DNA of 6,329 nt from an uncultured Lachnospiraceae bacterium (lineage in GTDB: Bacteria > Bacillota > Clostridia > Lachnospirales > Lachnospiraceae), in NCBI GenBank assembly GCA_934351765.1, contig CAKRJM010000127.1, positions 1 to 6,329 of the forward strand, read 5' to 3'. Of the stretch, positions 1 through 6,209 are shown piece after piece. Below the pieces are notes generated by a model that saw only the letters and a program-made list of their open reading frames with translations, had not been told where the DNA came from and did no database searches. Every line of letters begins with the position of its first letter. The stretch's first letter is position 1. Position numbers and translations under genes: made by a program.

Positions 1-314
1 GTATAGAATTTTCCAACATCTGCAGTTGCGTAATTACCAGTTTTTGCAGTTACCCAATGTGCAGGATAAAGAGCAGTTGATGTAACAGACGATGTGTCGG
101 CTGTAAGATTTGTTGAAGTTTCCTTCTCATCACGAATGTACATAAATGCTGCATTAGACTGCGCACTGATTGTACTTGTTGTTGCTTTTACACTATTGTT
201 ACTTACAAACCAAGCATACGTACTTGCTCCGAGAGCTACGGCCGCCACCATTACCATGGCAATCGCAGCTGCGAGCTGCTTTTTCAGCGATTTTACGCTT
301 TTTGTATCTCTCAT
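1..314 (-). CDS. SipW-dependent TasA/CalY-like secreted protein, N-terminal part
   Basis: The gene runs off the left edge, so only the first 104 residues are visible and no stop is seen. It starts at ATG 314-312, with a strong GGGAGG ribosome binding site at 326-321, six bases upstream. The N-terminus is basic (MRDTKSVKSLKKQ), followed by a hydrophobic stretch at about residues 14-30 and the box GASTYAWF at 29-36. This is the pattern of SipW-type signal peptides (TasA, CalY/camelysin relatives), with likely cleavage after A34. The mature part is rich in Ser, Thr and Ala and contains ALYPA (81-85), a motif type I associate with these families. Known relatives are exported and build matrix fibres or surface structures; the role here is inferred. 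The gene lies downstream of a membrane protein with a related outer domain. Its DNA is AT-richer than its neighbours (22 G/C in the first 60 bases). No SipW peptidase is in the window. Confidence 0.85.
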   Translation of the reverse strand, partial: MRDTKSVKSLKKQLAAAIAMVMVAAVALGASTYAWFVSNNSVKATTSTISAQSNAAFMYIRDEKETSTNLTADTSSVTSTALYPAHWVTAKTGNYATADVGKFY

Positions 315-342
315 TTCTTTCCTCCCATTTTTCTCGAAGACT

Positions 343-383
343 AAAGAAATCTCTTTCTTTTCCTATATATAGACAACGGTTGT
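343..383 (-). promoter_or_regulatory. Possible promoter and 5' hairpin for the TasA-like gene
   Basis: The 120-bp gap before the TasA-like gene is AT-rich. It contains a TATATA box (about 371-364), a good -10 candidate without a convincing -35. Immediately upstream is the 11-bp palindrome ACAACSGTTGT (373-383), a possible operator. Downstream, AAAGAAA-GAGA-TTTCTTT (360-343) forms a 7-bp stem with a GNRA-type loop at the likely start of the transcript. No terminator is visible after the preceding gene, so readthrough is also possible. The promoter call is weak. Confidence 0.3.
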
Positions 384-434
384 GGCGCTGCATATACCTT
401 ATAACGTTTTTTGTTCTGTCTGCGGATTTGTCTC

Positions 435-1499
435 CTATTTGTTTCTCCGGTTTTCCCAGGTGATCTCCCGGTCGGAGTAGTAGCTGTCGTTTGGTGCCTC
501 GTTTCCGGCTGCATTGATGGGCTTGTCACCGGAGAAGGTATCCTTGATGTCCTTCACAAATTTCCAGAGGAGACTCGTATCATCCTCATAATCGGCATCG
601 ATCTTCATGCTGAACTCCACGCTTCCGCCGATGATGGAATCCACACAGTCGGGGTCATCCCCCTCCATCCAGATCGCGATGGTGTAGCGGTCCACATTGC
701 CCACCAGAAAGTCGGGCTCCTCGTAGCGGCAGACCAGTTTATCCGACTGGAAGCTCACGCAGTCCTCCTCATTGCCGCCGTTGTCGGCAGGTGCCGCATA
801 GACGATCCGCTCGCCGTTTTTCCAGACAGCCACACGGACTGCCTTTTCGGCGCCTTTGGCACAGGAGTCCAGGGTAATCCTTGCAACATAGCCAAGGTCC
901 TCTTTTCCGGCATTGCGGACATAATAGGTATAGGCCATATAGTTCTTGCCGTTGTGGCTTCCCTCCACCTCATCCAGATCATCCGGAAGATCATCGATGG
1001 AAATATTCGTGGCATCCTGAACGGTGCTCGCCGTCAGCCGCGCAGTGGCATTCTTAAAATCTCCGGTGTCGGAAATGCTGATTCCCTTCCGGTACAGCTC
1101 CAGGCGGTTTAAGTTGATGGTGAAATTTCCCATTTTTTCCTGCATGAAGGCCACGATGAACAGCACCGCCACCAGCCCCAGCAGTCCCATGAGCAGCATA
1201 TGGAGCCTGTCCATGCGCAGGAGCGCCGCACCGATCCGCCGTCGCTTCCGGTGGGGCAGATACATACTTACGATCTCTTCCGGATCCACCTCGTCCCCGT
1301 ACCTGGCAATGAGCTCTTCCAGCTCCCCGATCCGGACGATCTGGTCGCTTTTCCGCCGTTTTTTCAGCTTTTTCTCCGCCCTGGTGACCCGCTTCCCTTT
1401 CGGCGGGCCTGTAGGCTTCTCCGCCCCGTCCTGCGGGGCTTTGACCATCGGTTCTTCTATTTTGTTTTCCTTTGTCTGTTCTGTTTTTTCTTCTTTCAC
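435..1499 (-). CDS. Single-pass membrane protein with TasA/camelysin-like outer domain
   Basis: This is a 354-residue protein. Residues 1-99 are cytoplasmic and highly charged, with a basic run RAEKKLKKRRK (40-50), a short acidic helix-like segment (57-80) and HRKRRR (83-88) just before the membrane. One transmembrane segment spans about 100-119 (MLLMGLLGLVAVLFIVAF). The outer region (about 123-303) has the beta-rich character of TasA/SipW-substrate proteins, including a YYVRNAGKEDLGYVARI stretch (192-208) and YTIAIWMEGDDPDC (272-285) near its end. Four outer cysteines (213, 247, 257, 285) could form two disulfides. It lacks a SipW cleavage box, so it should stay membrane-anchored. The start is GTG 1499-1497, overlapping the TGA of the PilZ gene as GTGA, with AAAAGG eight bases upstream. 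A later ATG at 1448 is possible. Topology is well supported; the fold assignment is from motif memory, and the function is unknown. Confidence 0.85.
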   Translation of the reverse strand: MKEEKTEQTKENKIEEPMVKAPQDGAEKPTGPPKGKRVTRAEKKLKKRRKSDQIVRIGELEELIARYGDEVDPEEIVSMYLPHRKRRRIGAALLRMDRLHMLLMGLLGLVAVLFIVAFMQEKMGNFTINLNRLELYRKGISISDTGDFKNATARLTASTVQDATNISIDDLPDDLDEVEGSHNGKNYMAYTYYVRNAGKEDLGYVARITLDSCAKGAEKAVRVAVWKNGERIVYAAPADNGGNEEDCVSFQSDKLVCRYEEPDFLVGNVDRYTIAIWMEGDDPDCVDSIIGGSVEFSMKIDADYEDDTSLLWKFVKDIKDTFSGDKPINAAGNEAPNDSYYSDREITWENRRNK

Positions 1500-2179
1500 A
1501 GCTTATACCTTTTCTTTACATAAGCCACATATTCCTGCATGCCGGCAAGATCCTCCGGATCCGAGAAGCGAAGCTGGATTCCGGTTGCAAACCGGTACGG
1601 GCCGCCCCTGGGCATTTCCCGCATCCAGCAGATCACACCGACGACCTCAAGCTCCGGCTGTCCATCAGCAGGAGTCCCGATCCGCGGAAGCGTAAACCGA
1701 CAGGTCTCTCCCACTTCCATTCTCCGGTCCAGGCAGACTGCAAGACCATTATTGGAAATATCCATCGTCTCACCATGCTCCTTTGTGATCTCCTGTCTGG
1801 CATTCAGCGGCCAGCTGTCCTGCATATAAAGGACAGGCAGCTCTACCTTCAGACGGACATCCACACGCCGGATCACCTTTCGCTGTTCTTCCATGCGGCG
1901 CACCTTCCAGAAACGGCGGATTCCCTCCTTCACCACATCATCCACATAGCCGGAACCAATAAAGGACTCTTCTCCGGCCGTATAACGGAAGAGCAGCTTC
2001 TGGTTTTCATCAGGAATATAAGCCTTTCCCTCCACCATGGGTACGGAGGTTAAAAACACCGACTCGTCCAGTTCCTTATGAAAGGTACTTACCATGTCGA
2101 ACTTCGCTTCATCCCGCACCGGTGTATCCAATGCAAACTGAATCTTTATGCCCCGGCTGATTGGTAATGCTCCTGCCAT
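1496..2179 (-). CDS. PilZ-domain c-di-GMP receptor (YcgR-like)
   Basis: This 227-residue cytoplasmic protein has two parts. Residues 1-95 form a YcgR-type N-terminal domain (flagellar-brake/PilZN class) and 96-220 form a PilZ domain. Both ligand motifs are intact: RRVDVR at 104-109 supplies the RxxxR arginines, and DISNNG at 140-145 is the DxSxxG motif. The end (GPYRFATGIQLRF, 193-205) is a typical last PilZ strand. c-di-GMP binding is therefore expected. I chose ATG 2179 because AAGGAG lies eight bases upstream; the in-frame ATG at 2206 has no ribosome binding site. The stop overlaps the start of the next gene by four bases, so the two proteins are probably made in a fixed ratio. Classical YcgR brakes flagella, but no flagellar gene is visible here, so the partner is more likely the membrane protein encoded next. 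That link is inference. Confidence 0.92.
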   Translation of the reverse strand: MAGALPISRGIKIQFALDTPVRDEAKFDMVSTFHKELDESVFLTSVPMVEGKAYIPDENQKLLFRYTAGEESFIGSGYVDDVVKEGIRRFWKVRRMEEQRKVIRRVDVRLKVELPVLYMQDSWPLNARQEITKEHGETMDISNNGLAVCLDRRMEVGETCRFTLPRIGTPADGQPELEVVGVICWMREMPRGGPYRFATGIQLRFSDPEDLAGMQEYVAYVKKRYKL

Positions 2180-2216
2180 ACTGCCTTCTCCTTTTCCCTC
2201 CTGCATTACACCGAAA

Positions 2217-2244
2217 AAGCATTGCAGCTTTCCTTACAATGCTT
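2217..2244 (-). terminator. Small hairpin with T-run ahead of the PilZ gene
   Basis: AAGCATTG (2244-2237) and CAATGCTT (2224-2217) form a perfect 8-bp stem with a 12-base loop, followed by T residues (five in a row at 2218-2214 counting the stem end). It sits 43-70 bases after the stop of the GGDEF gene and 38 bases before the PilZ start. It could partly terminate the upstream operon or attenuate the PilZ transcript. The stem is only 3/8 G/C, so it should be weak. Confidence 0.4.
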
Positions 2245-2286
2245 CTTCACGCAGTTTCTTCATGCTTCTGCTATTTTATTTTAACG

Positions 2287-4254
2287 CTATCTTAACACGC
2301 TTCCGTTCAGATGTCCACCAAAATTCTCCGGCATGCTCTCGTCTTCCGCTGCTTCCGAATGATGTACTTCATAGACGGTACTGCGGATGTCTCCGTGAAT
2401 ATCCTTCAGACACTGCAGAAGGATCGGATTATAGGCTCCACACTCCCCGTTCAGGATCATTTCCAGGGCTTTCTCATGACTGAAAGCCTTTTTATATACT
2501 CGCTCACTCACCAGCGCATCATACGCATCCGCCAGGGAAACCACCTGTGCCGAAATGGGAATTTCCTCTCCCTTTCGTCCGTCCGGATAGCCCTGCCCGT
2601 CATACCGTTCATGATGCCAGCGGCAGATCTGATACGCCGTCTTGACTAACGGCTCCTCCTGATAAGGCTTCAGCCGTTTCAGGATTCCGGCACCGATGAG
2701 GGTATGCTGCTTCATGACCTCAGTCTCCTCAGCCGTCAGCCTTCCCGGCTTATTGAGAATTTTTTCATCAATCCCGATTTTCCCGATATCATGAAGGGAT
2801 GAGGCCATAACAATCTGATCCCGTTCTGCCCGGGTTAAGCTGTAACGGTCGGTGAGCTTTGTCAGCCGCTCCAGAAGCATCTCCGTCAGCACATTGATAT
2901 GCTGAACATGAAGTCCGCTCTCACCGTTCCGGAACTCAACGATCTCGCTTAAAATGCCCACCATGATCTTCCGGTTTTCCTCTTTCTCCCGTACCTGCTC
3001 TGTCAGAATATTGACCAGACGGCGCTGCTTGGCATAAAGCTTAATGGTATTATAGACCCGCTTGTAGACCACGCTGGCGTCAAAGGGACGGCTGATATAA
3101 TCGGAAACGCCCATCGCATAAGCACGGCTGATCAGATCAGCAGAATCCTCGCTGGAGATCATAATGACCGGAATATCATTGATCCATCCCTGCTCCTGCA
3201 TCTTTTCCAGCACGCCAAACCCGTCCATCACCGGCATCATGATGTCCAGGAGCACCAGGGCAATACTCTTTCCATAGCGGCTTAAAGCCCCCAGCCCTTC
3301 CGCTCCGTCTCCCGCCTCCAGAATATCATAATTGTCCTGGAGCATTTCTTTTAAGATCGTGCGGTTGATCAGAGAATCATCCACAATGAGGATCAGCGGC
3401 CGCTCTTCCCCAAGATTTTCTTCCTGGAGTTCCATGCTCTCTGCCTGGTAGCGGCGCCACTCCGTCACGATCATATTTTTCTTCACCTTTGCCTGATACA
3501 TGAGCTTGTCGGCCTGCAGCACTGCCAGTTCCACGGTCTGTTCCTTCACGACCAGCCCGCCCATACTCACAGAAATCTGGAATCCCATGCTCTCCGGCAG
3601 TTTTTCCTGATGAAGCCGCTTGCAGATCTCATCCAGCTTTCTGTCAAACATTTCATCGGAAATTCCCGGCATAACCAGAATAAATTCATCACCACCGAAC
3701 CGGATCAGCGCATCGTCCCGGCGAATCCGCCGCCTGATGATGGCCGCCGTAGCCGCCAGAATCATATCACCCGCATCGTGTCCATAGATATCATTCACCA
3801 GCTTAAAATCGTCCAGATCGATCATGGCAACACCGCCGGTCACCGGCAGACGCTTTATCCTGTCCTCATAATACCGGCGGTTATAAACTCCGGTCAGTGC
3901 ATCTGTATAAAGGGTGCTGTAAATATTTCCTGCGTTTTCTTCGTTGCTCTCCGTTTTTTTCGTCTGAAGCAGGTCACCCTCCACTGTCAGCGAAAATTTC
4001 AGAATATGTGGCACATCATCGATTTCCACATACCGTGCCACCGTCTCGTTAAGCTCCGATCCCACATATTCCAGCCTCGTTTTCTGGCACTTCTCCCGCA
4101 GCACCTGTGCCGCAAGACTGGCCTCATCCAGCTCCTGAAAGGAGGACGCATCCACGAGACTGACCTCTTTAAACATTCTCCGCAGGACCGACAGTTCGTC
4201 ATCTGCCTGCTCCCTTGTTAATTTTACTTCGTATTCTGCTGCATTTTTTTTCAT
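2287..4254 (-). CDS. Hybrid c-di-GMP enzyme: GGDEF - response receiver - HD-GYP
   Basis: This 655-residue protein has no membrane segment. Residues 1-110 are a probable PAS-like sensor remnant. The GGDEF domain (about 112-266) begins at DALTGVYNRR and has an intact GGDEF signature at 187-191 and an RxxD inhibitory site at 178-181, so it should make c-di-GMP from two GTP. A receiver domain (about 287-405) has acidic D292/D293, phosphoacceptor D337 and S367/S368, but the usual lysine is arginine (R389, in SRPF). The HD-GYP domain (about 425-625) keeps E445, H449, H488-D489, H517, H547-H548, GYP 555-557 and D576, the spacing of multi-metal phosphodiesterases, so it should degrade c-di-GMP. Both opposing activities therefore look competent. 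The start ATG has GGAGAG seven bases upstream. It lies 39 bp after xpt with no terminator between, so the two are probably cotranscribed. No histidine kinase is in the window. Which activity dominates cannot be told from sequence. Confidence 0.95.
   Translation of the reverse strand: MKKNAAEYEVKLTREQADDELSVLRRMFKEVSLVDASSFQELDEASLAAQVLREKCQKTRLEYVGSELNETVARYVEIDDVPHILKFSLTVEGDLLQTKKTESNEENAGNIYSTLYTDALTGVYNRRYYEDRIKRLPVTGGVAMIDLDDFKLVNDIYGHDAGDMILAATAAIIRRRIRRDDALIRFGGDEFILVMPGISDEMFDRKLDEICKRLHQEKLPESMGFQISVSMGGLVVKEQTVELAVLQADKLMYQAKVKKNMIVTEWRRYQAESMELQEENLGEERPLILIVDDSLINRTILKEMLQDNYDILEAGDGAEGLGALSRYGKSIALVLLDIMMPVMDGFGVLEKMQEQGWINDIPVIMISSEDSADLISRAYAMGVSDYISRPFDASVVYKRVYNTIKLYAKQRRLVNILTEQVREKEENRKIMVGILSEIVEFRNGESGLHVQHINVLTEMLLERLTKLTDRYSLTRAERDQIVMASSLHDIGKIGIDEKILNKPGRLTAEETEVMKQHTLIGAGILKRLKPYQEEPLVKTAYQICRWHHERYDGQGYPDGRKGEEIPISAQVVSLADAYDALVSERVYKKAFSHEKALEMILNGECGAYNPILLQCLKDIHGDIRSTVYEVHHSEAAEDESMPENFGGHLNGSVLR
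2289..2317 (-). promoter_or_regulatory. Probable promoter of the PilZ-membrane protein operon
   Basis: TGGACA (2317-2312, five of six matches to the -35 consensus) is separated by 17 bp from TAAGAT (2294-2289). The -10 is preceded by TG plus one base, giving an extended -10 (TGTTAAGAT). It lies in the last codons of the GGDEF gene. Transcription would begin near 2282, leaving a leader of about 100 bases before the PilZ gene. This would let the PilZ pair be expressed apart from xpt and the cyclase. Confidence 0.5.
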
Positions 4255-4293
4255 ATGGTTTCTCTCCGGCTTCCTCCTTCCCTTACTCCTCTC

Positions 4294-4869
4294 TTAACGA
4301 AATACAATCTCGCCTGTTGTCGGATCCATACGCTCCACAATGGCAAGGGATTCCAGCCGGAGGCCCTTTTCACGAAGCCGGTCACCGCCGCCCTGGAAGC
4401 CTTTTTCCACAGCGATTCCGATTCCTGCCACGCTGGCTCCCGCCGCTTCCACCAGCTCCAGAAGTCCCTCCAGTGCACAGCCGTTGGCCAGGAAATCATC
4501 CAGGATCAGCACATGGTCCTCCGGTCCGAGGAACTTCCTGGACACGATCACATCATAGACCCGCTTGTGGGTAAAGGACTGGATCTTTGTAGCATACACT
4601 TCACCGTCAATGTTCAGAGACTTCGCTTTCTTCGCAAAGACCACCGGCACATGAAAATGCTGGGCCGCCACGCAGGCGATTCCGATTCCCGATGCTTCCA
4701 CTGTCAGGATCTTGGTCACGGGACAGTCTGCAAACAGTCTCGCCCATTCTTCTCCCATCTGATTAAACAGCTCTATATCCATCTGGTGATTCAGAAACGA
4801 ATCTACCTTTAATACATTTCCTTCTTTTACAATTCCATCTTTTCTGATACGCTCTTCCAGTAACTTCAT
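4294..4869 (-). CDS. xpt: Xanthine phosphoribosyltransferase
   Basis: This 191-residue protein is close to the usual length of Firmicutes Xpt (about 194). It transfers phosphoribose from PRPP to xanthine, giving XMP for GMP and GTP synthesis, in the cytoplasm. The PRPP-binding loop [11 protein letters not shown] is at 120-130, with the two aspartates at 124-125. VEASGIGIA (58-66) and the FAKK segment (78-81), followed by the LN.DGEVYAT region, are typical of the family. ATG 4869 is preceded by AAAGGG ten bases upstream and GGGAG very close to the start. It is the first gene after a strong promoter and is followed closely by the GGDEF-REC-HD-GYP gene. In Bacillus subtilis xpt is paired with a xanthine permease (pbuX) under a guanine riboswitch; here neither the permease nor the riboswitch is present. 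Confidence 0.95.
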   Translation of the reverse strand: MKLLEERIRKDGIVKEGNVLKVDSFLNHQMDIELFNQMGEEWARLFADCPVTKILTVEASGIGIACVAAQHFHVPVVFAKKAKSLNIDGEVYATKIQSFTHKRVYDVIVSRKFLGPEDHVLILDDFLANGCALEGLLELVEAAGASVAGIGIAVEKGFQGGGDRLREKGLRLESLAIVERMDPTTGEIVFR

Positions 4870-4922
4870 GGCTCCCTGTCCCTTTCTCTGTTTCTTATGC
4901 CCGAGGGCCGATTCTGCTGACT

Positions 4923-4952
4923 ATTATATAGGAAGAAAGGGCGGTTTTTCAA
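4923..4952 (-). promoter_or_regulatory. Sigma-A-type promoter of the xpt-cyclase operon
   Basis: TTGAAA (4952-4947) and a perfect TATAAT (4928-4923) are separated by 18 bp. Transcription should begin near 4916, giving a leader of only about 47 bases before xpt. That is too short for a purine riboswitch aptamer plus switch, and no aptamer core is seen. The promoter lies after the hairpin that closes the upstream repressor gene, so this operon is independently transcribed. Confidence 0.8.
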
Positions 4953-4985
4953 TAGGATCGTAGAAAAAATTTCAGAAAGAGAACA

Positions 4986-5044
4986 AAAGTCCCTCCGCCT
5001 CACGCGACTCCGATGGAAGTCGCCCGTAAGGCGAACAGGACTTT
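4986..5044 (-). terminator. Long multi-tier hairpin, likely terminator of the LacI-family gene
   Basis: The hairpin begins 19 bases after the repressor stop codon. It has three nested stems: AAAGTCC/GGACTTT (5044-5038 with 4992-4986), CGCCT/AGGCG (5033-5029 with 5000-4996) and GCGACT/AGTCGC (5023-5018 with 5009-5004), the last extended by a wobble pair and a C-G pair. On the minus strand it ends in TTTTGTT, so it should terminate leftward transcription. The stem is longer and more elaborate than a usual intrinsic terminator and may be a dispersed intergenic repeat. Confidence 0.7.
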
Positions 5045-5063
5045 CCTTGTTCAAATATTCGGT

Positions 5064-6143
5064 TTACTTATAGATCGTATTTCGATCATCCAGGACAATT
5101 GCGTCCAGAGTCTTCGCCGCCGTTTTCAGTGTTGAATTTCGGATTGCGAGCTGTGCCCTTAATATCTCATGCCTGGAAGGGCCGTCATATCCGTTCATTC
5201 TCTCATACAAAAACTCCGCCGCCTTCTTCCCCATCTGATACTTTGGCGTTACAGCGGTGGAAATCGCCGGTGTCGTAACAATGGAAAGTGCAACACCGCC
5301 AAAGCCCACGATTGCCGTATCCGCTGGGATCTCAAGGCCCGCCTCCCGGTACGCATTCAGTGCACCGGCAGCCACCTGGTCATTGGTACAGACCACACCA
5401 TCCGGCCTTCCCTTCTCTTTCAACAGCTGTTTTGCCGACCGGTGCCCGTCCATTACCGTAAAATTATCATTCTTCACCGCAAAAAGCTCCCCGCCATACT
5501 CCGCAGCTGCCCTTCTGATTCCTGCAAGCTCCTGACCATACAGCGGTGTATCCTCGGAGCTGCCCAGATAGATTAGCCGTTTCCGTCCAATCTCCAGGAG
5601 ATGGGCGGCACACTCATAAAACGCAGCTTCATGATCCACCAGCACTGTGTCCATCCTGCTGATCTCATGATCGGTTTCCAGGCCGACAACCGGAATCTTC
5701 ACATTCTTTTTTTTCAGCCGGCTGAGTCTTTCGGAATAATCCCGGTATTCCTCATCTTCTCTGCACTGTCCGGGAATCAGGATGATCCCGTCGATCCACT
5801 CCTGTTCCAGTTCCCGGACAATCTCCTTCTCCCGTTCAAATTCCCCTTCACTCTCATACAATACCACGGTGATCCGTTTTTCCCGAAAGAAATCACTGAT
5901 ACCCCGGAAGATCGCTATGTTATCCGTCCTTCTGAGGCTTGGAATAACCACTGCAATCTGATTCCGTTTGCTGCTTTTTAAATCCCGGGCAATGGGATTC
6001 ATACTGTAATTTGTTTCCTTAATTGCCTGATAAACCCGTTCCTTTAATTCATCCGCCACACTGGCCGACTGATTCAGGACCCTGGATACGGTTGCCGTAC
6101 TGACCCCAGCCGCTTTTGCTACATCCTTTATCTTTACACTCAT
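5064..6143 (-). CDS. LacI/GalR-family transcriptional repressor
   Basis: This 359-residue DNA-binding regulator matches the usual family length (about 330-360). An N-terminal helix-turn-helix (VKIKDVAKAAGVSTATVSRV, residues 3-22) is followed by the hinge NPIARDL (49-55), including the leucine that inserts into the operator minor groove. The rest is a periplasmic-binding-protein-like effector domain, with DGIILIP (118-124), VDH (169-171) and NDQVAAGALNAYREAGLEIP (254-273). The usual GFDD motif near residue 281 reads GFGG instead. I chose ATG 6143 because GGAG lies eight bases upstream and the family's conserved N-terminus begins there. The in-frame ATG at 6176 lies only about five bases from the predicted transcription start. 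Members usually bind a sugar or nucleoside-type effector. No sugar gene is nearby, so the ligand and targets are unknown; autoregulation is plausible. Confidence 0.93.
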   Translation of the reverse strand: MSVKIKDVAKAAGVSTATVSRVLNQSASVADELKERVYQAIKETNYSMNPIARDLKSSKRNQIAVVIPSLRRTDNIAIFRGISDFFREKRITVVLYESEGEFEREKEIVRELEQEWIDGIILIPGQCREDEEYRDYSERLSRLKKKNVKIPVVGLETDHEISRMDTVLVDHEAAFYECAAHLLEIGRKRLIYLGSSEDTPLYGQELAGIRRAAAEYGGELFAVKNDNFTVMDGHRSAKQLLKEKGRPDGVVCTNDQVAAGALNAYREAGLEIPADTAIVGFGGVALSIVTTPAISTAVTPKYQMGKKAAEFLYERMNGYDGPSRHEILRAQLAIRNSTLKTAAKTLDAIVLDDRNTIYK

Positions 6144-6187
6144 CTTATAAACTCCGTGTTTCCTGCTTTTTACCATTCCTGGTATTC

Positions 6188-6196
6188 AGTATAACA
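6188..6196 (-). promoter_or_regulatory. Extended -10 promoter of the LacI-family gene
   Basis: TGTTATACT is an extended -10 element (TG, one base, TATACT) without a recognisable -35. Transcription would start near 6181, giving a leader of about 38 bases to the ATG at 6143. The A-tracts of the tandem repeat just upstream could compensate for the missing -35 as an UP-like element. Confidence 0.5.
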
Positions 6197-6209
6197 CAGT
6201 TTTCCCGTT

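Noticed and set aside
411..2053. Several plus-strand open frames (411-1112, 1024-1695, 1472-2053)
   Set aside because: They lie antisense to the well-supported membrane-protein and PilZ genes, have no recognisable domains, and have compositions typical of reverse-strand shadows.
2180..2206. Upstream ATG start for the PilZ gene
   Set aside because: No ribosome binding site precedes it, and the extra codons span the AAGGAG that serves the ATG at 2179.
3610..4812. Plus-strand open frames opposite the cyclase gene and xpt (3610-4221, 4255-4812)
   Set aside because: Both are antisense to genes with unmistakable catalytic motifs and show no domain of their own.
4899..4916. GCCC-TC-GGGC inverted repeat in the xpt leader
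   Set aside because: The two-base loop is too small for a stable hairpin, and there is no following T-run or other sign of function.
4870..4922. A guanine or xanthine riboswitch upstream of xpt
   Set aside because: The leader from the predicted start is only about 47 bases, and neither the conserved aptamer core nor a switching terminator is visible.
4866..5054. A 62-codon minus-strand frame between the repressor gene and xpt
   Set aside because: It runs through the terminator hairpin and the xpt promoter, and its product resembles no protein; it is intergenic DNA.
6144..6176. Upstream ATG start for the LacI-family gene
   Set aside because: It has no properly spaced ribosome binding site, lies almost at the predicted transcription start, and adds residues before the family's conserved N-terminus.
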